Assembly: GCF_014779765.1 (NCBI RefSeq)
Contig: NZ_JACXZA010000002.1
Span: 248,001 to 312,000, forward strand
DNA length: 64,000 nt
Direction: 5' to 3'
Origin: Paenibacillus terricola
GTDB lineage: Bacteria; Bacillota; Bacilli; Paenibacillales; Paenibacillaceae
Under the pieces are notes generated by a model. The model saw only the letters and a list, made by a program, of their open reading frames with translations, searched no databases and was not told the origin of the DNA. Of this stretch, positions 8,124 through 16,548 are shown piece after piece. Within the stretch, counting starts at the first letter, position 1. Every line of letters starts with the position of its first letter. The position numbers and the translations under genes are program-made.

Positions 8124-9485
8124 ATGTATAAACGTCTGAGTGCGATTATGTTTCCACTCGTAACACTGCTCTGTATCGGTTCAATTTATTGGGGATACCA
8201 AGAGCATCAGGAGAAAAACTCGATTCTCATAAAAGCTGAAAACCAATATCAGCGCGCTTTTCACGATTTAAGCTATCACGTCCAGCAAGTACATAAACAG
8301 CTGGGCAACACGCTTGCTGTGAATTCCAAATCGCAGGCTTATCATCGCAAAGGGCTGATCAATGTCTGGCGTCTCACAAGCCAAGCACAGAATGAAGTCA
8401 ATCAACTGCCACTGACGCTGCTTCCTTTCAATACGACTGAAGAGTTCCTGTCCCGCATCTCTAACTTTGCTTACAAAACAGCGATTAGGGATTTGTCCAA
8501 AAATCCGCTGACGGATGATGAATTCAAGACGCTGAAAGCACTATACCAGCGTTCGGACGAAATTTCGAATAACCTGCTTACGATGCAGGATAAAGTGTTG
8601 TCGAATCATCTGCGCTGGATGGATGTTGAGGTTGCGCTCGCATCGGAGAAGTCGGTAAATGATAATACGATTATCGACGGCTTCAAGACGGTGGACAAGA
8701 AGGTTAGCGAATACCCGGAATTAAACTGGGGACCATCCGTTGCAAGCATGTATCAGAAGCGTACGGTCAAAATGCTTCAAGGAAATAACGTTACGCCAGA
8801 AGAGATCAAGAAGAAGGCTGCAGAGTTTCTAGGACTTGACTCGGGTGCTGATATTCGTGTGGTAGAGAATGGACAAGGCACAGAATATTCATCGTACTCA
8901 GCGACGGTGAACATCAGCGGCAGCAGCGATAAAGGCAAGAAGAACGGTGATAAGATCGAGCTTGATTTTACGCAAAAGGGCGGTCTTCTCATCTGGTACA
9001 TGAATCCGCGTGATGTAAGCAATAAGACGATCGGACTTAAGGAAGCGCGTCAGAAGGCTGAGGAGTTCCTGAATAGCCATGGCTATAAAGGGATGAAGCC
9101 AGCGAGCTACGATGAGAACGGCAATGACGGAGTAATCACCTTTGTCGCAACGCAAGACGGCGTGCTTATTTATCCAGAGAAGCTAACTGTAAAGGTAGCG
9201 CTGGACAATGGCGAGATTGTCGGATTGCAGGCATCTGATTATGTGTACGAGCATCATGCACGCAAATTGCCGAAGCCTAAGATTACGAAGGAAGCAGCTC
9301 GTCAAGCGCTCAATCCAGACATGAAAATACGGTCCCAATCGCTGGCGCTGATCCTTAACGAGATGAGCGAAGAGACACTCTGCTATGAATTTACAGGCAC
9401 GATCAACAAAGAAGGCTACAAAATCTATATCAATGCAGAAACCGGCGTCGAAGAATCGATAGAAGAAATGCCGGAGCTCAAATAA
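8124..9485 (+). CDS. ypeB: Germination protein YpeB
   Basis: 453 residues, exported or anchored by an N-terminal helix (about residues 7-24). YpeB stabilises and localises the cortex-lytic enzyme SleB in the spore. The N-terminal helical domain is followed by three PepSY-type repeats in the C-terminal half, seen as repeated segments beginning EEIKKKAAEF, LKEARQKAEE and TKEAARQAL. ATG 8124 follows AAAGGAG. In Bacillus it is the second gene of sleB-ypeB, but here no sleB precedes it; the small zinc-ribbon gene does. It is probably expressed in the forespore, though no promoter was assigned. Confidence 0.92.
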   Translation: MYKRLSAIMFPLVTLLCIGSIYWGYQEHQEKNSILIKAENQYQRAFHDLSYHVQQVHKQLGNTLAVNSKSQAYHRKGLINVWRLTSQAQNEVNQLPLTLLPFNTTEEFLSRISNFAYKTAIRDLSKNPLTDDEFKTLKALYQRSDEISNNLLTMQDKVLSNHLRWMDVEVALASEKSVNDNTIIDGFKTVDKKVSEYPELNWGPSVASMYQKRTVKMLQGNNVTPEEIKKKAAEFLGLDSGADIRVVENGQGTEYSSYSATVNISGSSDKGKKNGDKIELDFTQKGGLLIWYMNPRDVSNKTIGLKEARQKAEEFLNSHGYKGMKPASYDENGNDGVITFVATQDGVLIYPEKLTVKVALDNGEIVGLQASDYVYEHHARKLPKPKITKEAARQALNPDMKIRSQSLALILNEMSEETLCYEFTGTINKEGYKIYINAETGVEESIEEMPELK

Positions 9486-9549
9486 AAGTAAACGACAAGC
9501 ACGTGTTCAATATGTAAGTTTCGATATGGCTCCCCACTATTCGACGTGT

Positions 9550-9555
9550 TATAAT
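9550..9555 (+). promoter_or_regulatory. Extended -10 promoter for motI
   Basis: TATAAT preceded by TG one base upstream (TGTTATAAT) forms an extended -10. No good -35 is seen 17 bases upstream. It lies 23 bases before the motI start. Confidence 0.5.
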
Positions 9556-9577
9556 CGCCGTATGGGAGGGGAGCCGT

Positions 9578-10237
9578 TTGCTGCCAAAAATCAATCAAGT
9601 GATCCAATTCCAGTTCGTTGCTGCTCTGCAGCAGGGTGAGGAACTGGAGTTCGAATACAAGACGCGTATTGCCGATGAGCGCGATGACGACTTCTGCGTC
9701 GAGATGTTTATTCACGAACGGACCGGGAGGTTTAAGCGACCTTTAATAGGGGATGCATTGACCGCGGTGTATGTGAATGAAGAAGGCGTTCAACATTTCT
9801 TTGAAACGCAGGTCACAGGCTTTATTAACGACACGGTTCAGCTTATTCGGATTCAGAAGCCGGATCTGGCCTCCATTACGAAGACGCAGCGCAGAAACTA
9901 TTTGCGTGTTGCGGCGACTCTAGAAGTCGCTGCATTGACTCCGGATGGGGATCGATTCAATGCATTGACGGATGATGTCGGGGGTGGCGGTGTTTCGTTT
10001 ATTTGTGAAGGTTCTACTAAGCTGGAAGAAGCGAATCTGCTAGACTGCTGGCTACTGCTATCATACAAGAATGGCACAATCGAACACGCATCGTTCCAAG
10101 CTTCAATTGTTCGTTTGAATACGCTATCAACCGGACGACTGCATGTAATGGCCAAGTTCGAGAACATTACCAATTCAGATCGCCAGAAGATTATCCGCTA
10201 CTGCTTCGAGCGGCAGCTTGATTTCCGCAACCGCTAA
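9578..10237 (+). CDS. motI: c-di-GMP receptor / flagellar brake, YcgR-PilZ protein
   Basis: 219 residues. MotI (YpfA) binds cyclic di-GMP and disengages the flagellar stator. An N-terminal YcgR-like beta domain (residues 1-95) precedes a PilZ domain that begins with the c-di-GMP arginine motif QRRNYLR. The second PilZ motif, usually D/N-x-S-x-x-G, reads DVGGGG here, with glycine in place of serine. The start is TTG 9578 behind a strong GGGAGGGGAG. Position before cmk matches B. subtilis ypfA. The arginine motif is intact, so ligand binding is likely retained. Confidence 0.9.
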   Translation: MLPKINQVIQFQFVAALQQGEELEFEYKTRIADERDDDFCVEMFIHERTGRFKRPLIGDALTAVYVNEEGVQHFFETQVTGFINDTVQLIRIQKPDLASITKTQRRNYLRVAATLEVAALTPDGDRFNALTDDVGGGGVSFICEGSTKLEEANLLDCWLLLSYKNGTIEHASFQASIVRLNTLSTGRLHVMAKFENITNSDRQKIIRYCFERQLDFRNR

Positions 10238-10307
10238 TCGCGAATAAGCTTGTTTGTGATCGGATATCCTACGTCTAACCGCCAATAATAGGAAGGTGTG
10301 ATGAAGG

Positions 10308-10583
10308 ATGGATGATATACACGTACATAAAAGAGGTCCTAAGCAGCAGAAATCTGCGACCGATAAGTCGGTGTCGCTCGACAATGAAAGCAAGGAACGC
10401 GAACGGTATGGAAAACTGTCAGAGGACGTCAGCCGAGTACTTCGTAACATCGTCCTGACGCTCCTTGTTTTGGTCATTTTATCCCAGTTCGCGTTGCGTT
10501 CCGATGGGATTCGACAGCATCTGTCAAACGCCGAAAAACTAGAAGGAATGCCGTTTCAGAAGGCTGGCCGTGCTTTGCATTGA
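10308..10583 (+). CDS. Small single-pass membrane protein (ypfB position)
   Basis: 91 residues. The first half is charged (Lys, Asp, Glu, Arg) and the second half has one transmembrane helix around residues 49-64, followed by a short basic tail. It sits where ypfB lies in B. subtilis, between motI and cmk, but sequence similarity cannot be judged by eye. ATG 10308 follows AAGGTGTGATG. No function is known. Confidence 0.6.
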   Translation: MDDIHVHKRGPKQQKSATDKSVSLDNESKERERYGKLSEDVSRVLRNIVLTLLVLVILSQFALRSDGIRQHLSNAEKLEGMPFQKAGRALH

Positions 10584-10613
10584 GGAATGCAGTGTGGTAT
10601 AATTTTCACGTTC

Positions 10614-10634
10614 GCAGGCTGAGCCTGCTTTTTT
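10614..10634 (+). terminator. Terminator before cmk
   Basis: GCAGGCT-g-AGCCTGC followed by TTTTTT. A TATAAT at 10598-10603 sits just upstream, but a transcript from it would terminate almost at once, so the hairpin is best read as the end of the preceding gene. Confidence 0.75.
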
Positions 10635-10699
10635 CTTGAGAGGTAAACGGGAGCAGCGGGCGTATATCGTGAGGCTGATCTCAGTAGGGGGGTTCGCTG

Positions 10700-11401
10700 T
10701 TGGTATTGCAACCAGACGGCGGCCGGGACCGGATCAACATCGCGATTGACGGACCCGCGGGAGCTGGCAAGAGTACAGTTGCCCGTAAAGTCGCCGAAAC
10801 ACTAAACTACATTTACATTGATACTGGCGCAATGTACAGAGCAGTAACGCTAAGCGCGCTTAACAATGGCATCAAGGCGGATGACAAGGAGGCGCTCAGC
10901 CGACATGCTGAGAGCATTGACATTACGTTAATGCCAAGTGAGGCTGGACAGGTTGTACGGTTGAACGGAGAAGACGTTACAACGGCAATCCGATCGCGTG
11001 AAGTTACGCTTCATGTATCGCAAGTATCGGCTGTAGAACGCGTGCGGCTGCGCCTAGTAGCCATGCAGCGGCAATTGGCGCATAACAAAGGCGTCGTGAT
11101 GGATGGACGCGACATCGGATCACATGTACTGCCAGGTGCAGAGCTGAAGGTATTCCTTACGGCATCTGTAGAAGAACGTGCGCTACGGCGGTTCAAGGAA
11201 TTGAATGGCCGAGACGGCATCTCACTGGAGCAGTTGGAGCGAGAGATCGCAGAGCGGGATCGGAAAGACCAGGAACGGGAGATTTCGCCTTTAGTATGTG
11301 CACCGGATGCGATTGTACTCGATAGCACATCGATGACGATCGATGAAGTTGCGGACAACATCGTCAATTTAAGTAGAACCAAATTGGCGGAGGCGAAGTA
11401 A
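10700..11401 (+). CDS. cmk: Cytidylate kinase
   Basis: 233 residues; phosphorylates CMP and dCMP in nucleotide salvage and lipid precursor supply. The P-loop DGPAGAGKST is near residues 17-26, the YIDTGAMYRA nucleoside-site motif follows, and VMDGRDIG is intact. The start is TTG 10700, decided by GTAGGGGGG 8 bases upstream. It forms a compact run with plsC (3-base gap) and the S1-domain gene, an order kept across Firmicutes. Confidence 0.95.
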   Translation: MVLQPDGGRDRINIAIDGPAGAGKSTVARKVAETLNYIYIDTGAMYRAVTLSALNNGIKADDKEALSRHAESIDITLMPSEAGQVVRLNGEDVTTAIRSREVTLHVSQVSAVERVRLRLVAMQRQLAHNKGVVMDGRDIGSHVLPGAELKVFLTASVEERALRRFKELNGRDGISLEQLEREIAERDRKDQEREISPLVCAPDAIVLDSTSMTIDEVADNIVNLSRTKLAEAK

Positions 11402-11404
11402 ACT

Positions 11405-11974
11405 ATGATATACATCTTTTGTCGTGCCGTTCTGCGCCTTCTATATGGGCTATTGTTCCGGTTGGAAGCGCAAGGACGGGAGCATGTGCCCACTGAAGGT
11501 CCTGTTATTCTCTGTTCGAATCATCTCAGCAACTTTGATCCGCCTACGATTGGGATTAAGCTCGATCGCAAAGTTCAGTTTATGGCGAAGAAAGAACTGT
11601 TCGACATTCCGCTCTTCGGTAAGCTGATTCATTCGCTAGGCGCATTCCCTGTAAAGCGCGGGGGCGTCAGCAAGGAAGCGATTCGCGCGTCGCTTGATCT
11701 GCTCAAATCCGGCGGCATGATGGGTATTTTCCCTGAAGGAACACGGAAGAGCAGTGGAGAAGCAGCGAAGAAGGGTGCAGCCATGATTGCACTTCGCAGC
11801 GGCGCTGTAATCGTACCGGTCTTTATTGATGGAAATTATAAACTATTTCGTAAAACGGTAGTTCGTTACGGACCACCAGTCGATCTGTCCGATATTGTAG
11901 CTGATCCTTCTTCGGATTCGTTGGAACGTGTAACTGAGCGGATCATGAGCCATATCTGGGCACTTCGCAAATAA
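11405..11974 (+). CDS. plsC: 1-acyl-sn-glycerol-3-phosphate acyltransferase
   Basis: 189 residues, peripheral or singly anchored membrane enzyme of phosphatidic acid synthesis. The acyltransferase HX4D motif NHLSNFDP and the glycerol-phosphate motif FPEGTR are present, and the N-terminus is hydrophobic. It starts three bases after cmk, so it is co-transcribed. plsY, the preceding pathway step, is also in this window (15.9 kb). Confidence 0.92.
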   Translation: MIYIFCRAVLRLLYGLLFRLEAQGREHVPTEGPVILCSNHLSNFDPPTIGIKLDRKVQFMAKKELFDIPLFGKLIHSLGAFPVKRGGVSKEAIRASLDLLKSGGMMGIFPEGTRKSSGEAAKKGAAMIALRSGAVIVPVFIDGNYKLFRKTVVRYGPPVDLSDIVADPSSDSLERVTERIMSHIWALRK

Positions 11975-12061
11975 AGTTTTAAACGCTGTTCCCGGGCTGT
12001 TTCAATCGGATCGGGCAGGTTTAAATAAATGTTGGGGTATGAATTGAGGAGGTAATTTTCC

Positions 12062-13294
12062 ATGTCAGAAGAAACGAAGATTGAAGAAACCGCAGCAGCG
12101 GAAACGATCAGCCAAGATGCTTTGGACAACATCGTATCATTGAAGAAGGGCGATACGGTCAAAGGCACGATTGTCAAAATCGAAGACAACCAAGCTACAG
12201 TTAGCCTTGGATATAAATATGACGGCGTGATTCCGCTGCGCGAACTGTCGTCTGTACAACTCGACAACGCATCCACGGCGGTTCAGCTTGGCCAAGAGGT
12301 TGAACTGAAAGTCGTCAGCATCGACGACGAGAAAGAAAAACTCGTGCTCTCCAAACGTGCCATCGATGGAGAAAAAGCATGGGAAGAACTGCAAAGCAAA
12401 TTCGAGAGCGGCGAAGCATTCGAAGTTGTTGTTGCTGACGTAGTCAAAGGCGGCCTTGTGGCTGACGTAGGCGTGCGCGGCTTCATTCCAGCTTCGATGG
12501 TTGAGCGCCACTTCGTAGAAGATTTCAGCGACTACAAAGGCCGCACGCTCCGCGTGAAAGTGAAAGAAATCGACCGCGAGAACAACAAGGTCATTCTTTC
12601 GGCTAAAGAAGTTCTTGAAGCTGAATTCGAAGCTAACAAACAAAAAATTATGGCATCGCTTGAGCCAGGCCAAGAGCTTGACGGCACGGTTCAACGCCTG
12701 ACGCCATTCGGCGCATTCGTAGATATCGGTGGTATCGACGGACTCGTTCACGTATCCGAGATTTCGTGGTCGCACGTTGCTCATCCGAAGGATGCAGTTT
12801 CCGAAGGCCAATCGGTTCGCGTGAAAGTGCTTAAAGTTGATCCTTCAGCAGGCAAAATCAGCCTGAGCATGAAAGCAGCTCAACCAGGTCCTTGGGATCT
12901 GGCAACGAACAGCTTCAATACTGGTGACATTGTAACAGGTACGGTTCGTCGTATCGTTGACTTCGGTGCATTCATCGAGATCGCACCGGGCGTTGAGGGC
13001 CTTGTACACATTTCCCAAATCGCACACCGCCACGTGGCAACGCCGTTCGAAGTGCTCAAAGAGGGTCAAGAAGTGAAAGCGAAAGTTCTCGACTTCAACC
13101 CAGCACAAAAACGCGTTTCCCTGAGCATCAAAGAAACGGAAGAAGCTCCAGAACAAGCACCGCGTGCTGAACGCAGCGAGCGTCCTGCCCGTGCGCCTAA
13201 AGAAGACCACAGCGCAGCAATTGCCGCTAACAACCAAAGCCTGAGCTTCACGCTGGGTGAGCGTTTCGGCGACAAACTGAGCAAATTCAAGTGA
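12062..13294 (+). CDS. rpsA: 30S ribosomal protein S1-like protein, four S1 domains
   Basis: 410 residues; RNA-binding protein homologous to B. subtilis YpfD. Four S1 (OB-fold) domains are visible, starting around residues 28 (GDTVKGTIVKI), 115, 202 (GQELDGTVQRL) and 287 (GDIVTGTVRRI). The last two carry the canonical PFGAFVDI/DFGAFIEI and GLVHVSEIS/GLVHISQI signatures, while the second is divergent. A Pro/Arg/Glu-rich tail follows. The ribosome site GAGGAGGT is very strong. In low-GC Gram-positives this protein is not essential S1 in the E. coli sense; its precise role is uncertain. Confidence 0.9.
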   Translation: MSEETKIEETAAAETISQDALDNIVSLKKGDTVKGTIVKIEDNQATVSLGYKYDGVIPLRELSSVQLDNASTAVQLGQEVELKVVSIDDEKEKLVLSKRAIDGEKAWEELQSKFESGEAFEVVVADVVKGGLVADVGVRGFIPASMVERHFVEDFSDYKGRTLRVKVKEIDRENNKVILSAKEVLEAEFEANKQKIMASLEPGQELDGTVQRLTPFGAFVDIGGIDGLVHVSEISWSHVAHPKDAVSEGQSVRVKVLKVDPSAGKISLSMKAAQPGPWDLATNSFNTGDIVTGTVRRIVDFGAFIEIAPGVEGLVHISQIAHRHVATPFEVLKEGQEVKAKVLDFNPAQKRVSLSIKETEEAPEQAPRAERSERPARAPKEDHSAAIAANNQSLSFTLGERFGDKLSKFK

Positions 13295-13335
13295 TTCACG
13301 CTTCGGCATCAGCCGAATGGTGAGTTCGAAAAAGA

Positions 13336-13376
13336 AAGTCCCCTTATCCGTAATTAGTGGATTTGGGGGCTTTTTT
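13336..13376 (+). terminator. Terminator after the S1-domain gene
   Basis: AAGTCCCC..ATCC pairs with GGAT..GGGGGCTT, followed by TTTTTT. Confidence 0.85.
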
Positions 13377-13600
13377 GCATATTAAATGTTTCATCTCGTC
13401 ATTCGTGTTTAAAAATGTATATGCGGGAGATATCGACATATAGTCCGTATAGTCGAATCTTCGCCCATTCTTCCTATCGGATTCGACACAATCATCTATT
13501 CAAGCTGCGATGGCTTAAGGACCCTCGCTAGAAGGTGGGCACAAGCGGGTAGAAGTGTATTGCACAGCGCATAATAGGGGCATGCGAGGTGAATAGTGCA

Positions 13601-14263
13601 ATGAATGCCGGTTATTTGTCGATGGGGCTTACACTTATTTTCTTCATCTTATTCTCAACTGGCTGGAAAGAATTGATTGCAGAGCGGATTCCAATGCCTT
13701 ATCTGACGCTAATCGCATCAGGTTGTATACTGTTAGCCCCATTCTCTTTATCGTTCGACCGATGGATGAATGGGCATGGCAGCATGTCGATCCAGTTATC
13801 CGTATGCTGGCTTACGGCTTGGGCGATTGTTGGGATGTTATTCTATCGGCAGGAAGGGACCCTGCAACGGGTATATGTGTTGTTTGCCTCCTTATTAGCA
13901 GCAATGATGGGCGGATGGCTCCGCATTCTGTATTTGAATGACCCTGTGCTTATTTTTTATCATGTGACTTTGGATGCGGCCTTCATGACGGGCATCTCTG
14001 CTGTTCTGATGGCACCTGCAAGCAGCCCGCTGCGGTTGATTGTCGTTACGTTCGCATCTGTGCTGCAACCCATACTTGTAGGCTGGCTTCGGCCAGGACA
14101 TCCGATGGATGGAATCAGGATCGGCTCCTTGACGTGGTGGGACAGCTATCTGCTTGCGTTGTGCACCACTTGCGTACTCGGATTGCTGTTTCGGACAATG
14201 CGGGTGGCTGCTGAGAAATGGCGGCTCAGGTTCGCTGGCAGCGGCGGAGGGGAAGAATCGTGA
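13601..14263 (+). CDS. yphA: YphA family membrane protein
   Basis: 220 residues with six or seven hydrophobic segments and no soluble domain. In B. subtilis yphA sits between the S1-like gene and der, as here, so the assignment rests on position plus topology. ATG 13601 is chosen because GAGGTG lies 9 bases upstream; a GTG at 13589 in frame overlaps that site and is less likely. The function is unknown. The 200 bases upstream hold no other gene; only a partial dyad CGAC..GTCG near 13434-13455 was seen. Confidence 0.7.
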   Translation: MNAGYLSMGLTLIFFILFSTGWKELIAERIPMPYLTLIASGCILLAPFSLSFDRWMNGHGSMSIQLSVCWLTAWAIVGMLFYRQEGTLQRVYVLFASLLAAMMGGWLRILYLNDPVLIFYHVTLDAAFMTGISAVLMAPASSPLRLIVVTFASVLQPILVGWLRPGHPMDGIRIGSLTWWDSYLLALCTTCVLGLLFRTMRVAAEKWRLRFAGSGGGEES

Positions 14264-14267
14264 TTAA

Positions 14268-14284
14268 TTTTTTGAACGACCTCC
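14268..14284 (+). repeat. Remnant of a dispersed-repeat right end
   Basis: TTTTTTGAACGACCTCC matches the right end of the complete repeat copies (GACTTTTTGAACGACCTCT) and lies just before copy 1, immediately after the yphA stop. It suggests an earlier insertion at the same site, now mostly lost. Confidence 0.55.
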
Positions 14285-14294
14285 TAAAATACGT

Positions 14295-14461
14295 GTTCAA
14301 AAAATTCGGTTTTCAGCACCGAGAAGGTTGGATCAAGCGGGGAACGAGGATCGGAGCGTAGTGAAGTGCTACGTGAGAACCGGAAGTCACAGCTTCATCC
14401 AAGATTCGATGTCGATTATACTTCTTGTGATGCTTCGTGATCAAAAGCGGACTTTTTGAAC
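14295..14461 (+). repeat. MITE-like dispersed repeat, copy 1
   Basis: 167-base non-coding element with terminal inverted repeats GTTCAAAAAattC / GACTTTTTGAAC. It shares long blocks with copy 2: TTTTCAGCACCGAGAAGG near the left end, CAAGATTCGATGTCGA in the middle and GCTTCGTGATCAAAAG near the right end. It lies between yphA and der. It has no reading frame for a transposase, so it would be a non-autonomous element if mobile. Confidence 0.75.
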
Positions 14462-14545
14462 GACCTCTAATATGAAATGTTAGCCAAGCTGTTTGTTTTT
14501 TGTTATAGTGATAGTCGTGAGTATGATCGAAGGAGTTGGAATGTT

Positions 14546-15868
14546 ATGGCAAGACCCGTTATTGCAATAGTCGGACGGCCGAATGTGGGGAAGTCCACCA
14601 TCTTTAATCGGGTCATCGGCGACCGGCTGGCCATCGTAGAAGATAAACCGGGTGTAACCCGTGATCGGATCTATGGAACCGGCGAGTGGAGCGGCAGAGC
14701 GTTCAGCATTGTCGATACTGGCGGTATCGAGATCGATGGCGAAGACGAGATCATGAAATCGGTTCGGATGCAGGCTGAGCTTGCAATCGAGGAAGCCGAT
14801 GTAATTATATTCATGGTAGATGCAAAAGCCGGAATGACCCATGCGGATGATGAAGTAGCACAGATGCTATTCCGTTCGCATAAACCCGTTGTCGTAGCGG
14901 TTAACAAAGTGGATAACTTCAACCGCATGGATGACGTATACGAGTTTTATGGACTTGGCTTCGGAACGCCTGTAGCGATTTCCGGCTCTCATGGCACAGG
15001 TATCGGCGATCTGCTGGATGCTGCAATTGAGAAGCTGCCGGAGCAGGTGGACGAGGTATATGATGAGGATGTAATCCGTGTCGCACTGATTGGCCGACCG
15101 AATGTCGGCAAATCGTCGCTCGTTAATGCGCTTTTAGGAGAAGAGCGCGTTATCGTGAGCGATATTGCAGGCACAACGCGCGATGCAATCGATACGCCTT
15201 TCGAACGCGACGGTCAGAAGTATGTATTAATCGATACGGCCGGTATGCGTAAGCGCGGCAAAGTCTATGAGACGACCGAGAAATACAGCGTTATGCGCTC
15301 GATGAAAGCAATCGAACGCGCGGATGTCGTTCTTATTCTTATCAATGGCGAGGAAGGCATCATCGATCAAGACAAGCATATTGCCGGCTATGCGCATGAG
15401 GCAGGCAAGGCTAGTGTGTTTGTCGTGAACAAGTGGGATGTTGTAGAGAAAGATGAGAAGACGATGCAGTTGTTCACGGAGGATCTTCGCGATAACTTCC
15501 TGTTCATGCACTATGCGCCAATCGTTTATCTTTCCGCCAAAACAAAACAACGCTTACATAAGCTGTTGCCGGTGGTGAACCACGTTTCGGAGCAGCATGC
15601 GTTGCGGATTCAAACCCACGTTCTTAACGATGTCATCTCCGACGCGGTTGCGATCAATCCTCCGCCTACGGATAAAGGCAAACGTCTGCGCATCAACTAT
15701 GCGACGCAGGTAGCCACGAAGCCGCCGACGATTGTCATCTTCGTCAATGATCCCGAGATTATGCACTTCTCGTATGAACGGTACTTGGAGAACAAAATCC
15801 GTGCAGCCTTCAACTTCGATGGCACGCCGGTTCGTTTGTTCACAAGACGCAAGTCCGATTCGGATTAA
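14546..15868 (+). CDS. der: Ribosome biogenesis GTPase Der (EngA)
   Basis: 440 residues, essential GTPase in 50S assembly. It has two tandem G domains: the first with GRPNVGKST near residue 9 and VNKVDN, the second with GRPNVGKSS near residue 183, DTAGMRKRG and VNKWD. A KH-like C-terminal domain follows. ATG 14546 gives the standard [12 protein letters not shown] start and has AAGGAG 10 bases upstream; a longer upstream reading is unsupported. The nearest downstream genes are plsY and gpsA. Confidence 0.97.
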   Translation: MARPVIAIVGRPNVGKSTIFNRVIGDRLAIVEDKPGVTRDRIYGTGEWSGRAFSIVDTGGIEIDGEDEIMKSVRMQAELAIEEADVIIFMVDAKAGMTHADDEVAQMLFRSHKPVVVAVNKVDNFNRMDDVYEFYGLGFGTPVAISGSHGTGIGDLLDAAIEKLPEQVDEVYDEDVIRVALIGRPNVGKSSLVNALLGEERVIVSDIAGTTRDAIDTPFERDGQKYVLIDTAGMRKRGKVYETTEKYSVMRSMKAIERADVVLILINGEEGIIDQDKHIAGYAHEAGKASVFVVNKWDVVEKDEKTMQLFTEDLRDNFLFMHYAPIVYLSAKTKQRLHKLLPVVNHVSEQHALRIQTHVLNDVISDAVAINPPPTDKGKRLRINYATQVATKPPTIVIFVNDPEIMHFSYERYLENKIRAAFNFDGTPVRLFTRRKSDSD

Positions 15869-15938
15869 GAGCGTTGACGGTTGACATACGCACTATAATC
15901 GACTAGTCGTTTGGCTAGACAAGTAGGGGAGAACGAGC

Positions 15939-16541
15939 TTGTTGAACGCAGTCATAGCGGTAATTATCAGTTATTTGTTAGGTTCGGTATCATTCAGTAT
16001 TGTCATTGCACGTCTGGTGAAAGGGATCGATATTCGCCAGCACGGCAGCGGCAATGCGGGTGCGACGAACACTTTGCGTGTTCTGGGGAAAGGTCCGGGC
16101 ATTGCGGTTTTCATCCTTGATATTGCGAAGGGTGTAGCTGCAGTCTGGATCGGGCATGCATTGAATGGCGGCTATGAGTCTTGGGCACCGGTATTGTGCG
16201 GCCTTGCAGCCATTGTTGGTCATAACTGGCCCGTATGGTTCCGCTTCAAGGGCGGCAAAGGGATTGCAACAACGGTTGGTGTCATTGCAACGCTGGCATT
16301 CATTCCTGCGCTTATTGCTGGTGTAGTTGCAATCGCTGTTATCGCTACTACACGTTATGTCTCGGTTGGCTCCCTTCTGTTCGCAGCGCTTGTTCCTATC
16401 GGAATCGGCATCATGACGGGCAGCGGACCGATGCTTTGGGCAAGCTTGCTTATTTGTGTATTTGCTTTTGTACGCCACCGTTCCAATCTAGTGAAGCTTG
16501 TACAAGGCAAAGAGAACAAGCTGGGTACGAAGAGAGGTTAG
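15939..16541 (+). CDS. plsY: Acyl-phosphate:glycerol-3-phosphate acyltransferase
   Basis: 200 residues, multi-pass membrane enzyme that makes lysophosphatidic acid from acyl-phosphate and glycerol-3-phosphate. Family motifs are present: GSVSFS near the N-terminus, GSGNAGATNTLR, GHNWPVWFRFKGGKG and a C-terminal RHRSNL. The start is TTG 15939 with AGGGGAG about 8 bases upstream. It is 8 bases from gpsA, which makes its glycerol-3-phosphate substrate; in B. subtilis plsY is elsewhere, so this pairing is a sensible local rearrangement. Confidence 0.95.
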   Translation: MLNAVIAVIISYLLGSVSFSIVIARLVKGIDIRQHGSGNAGATNTLRVLGKGPGIAVFILDIAKGVAAVWIGHALNGGYESWAPVLCGLAAIVGHNWPVWFRFKGGKGIATTVGVIATLAFIPALIAGVVAIAVIATTRYVSVGSLLFAALVPIGIGIMTGSGPMLWASLLICVFAFVRHRSNLVKLVQGKENKLGTKRG

Positions 16542-16548
16542 GGTATAT

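Noticed and set aside
10575-10603. Promoter TTGCAT-17-TATAAT before cmk
   Set aside because: A transcript would start about 10 bases before a strong terminator at 10614, and the -35 box is weak; it may be fortuitous.
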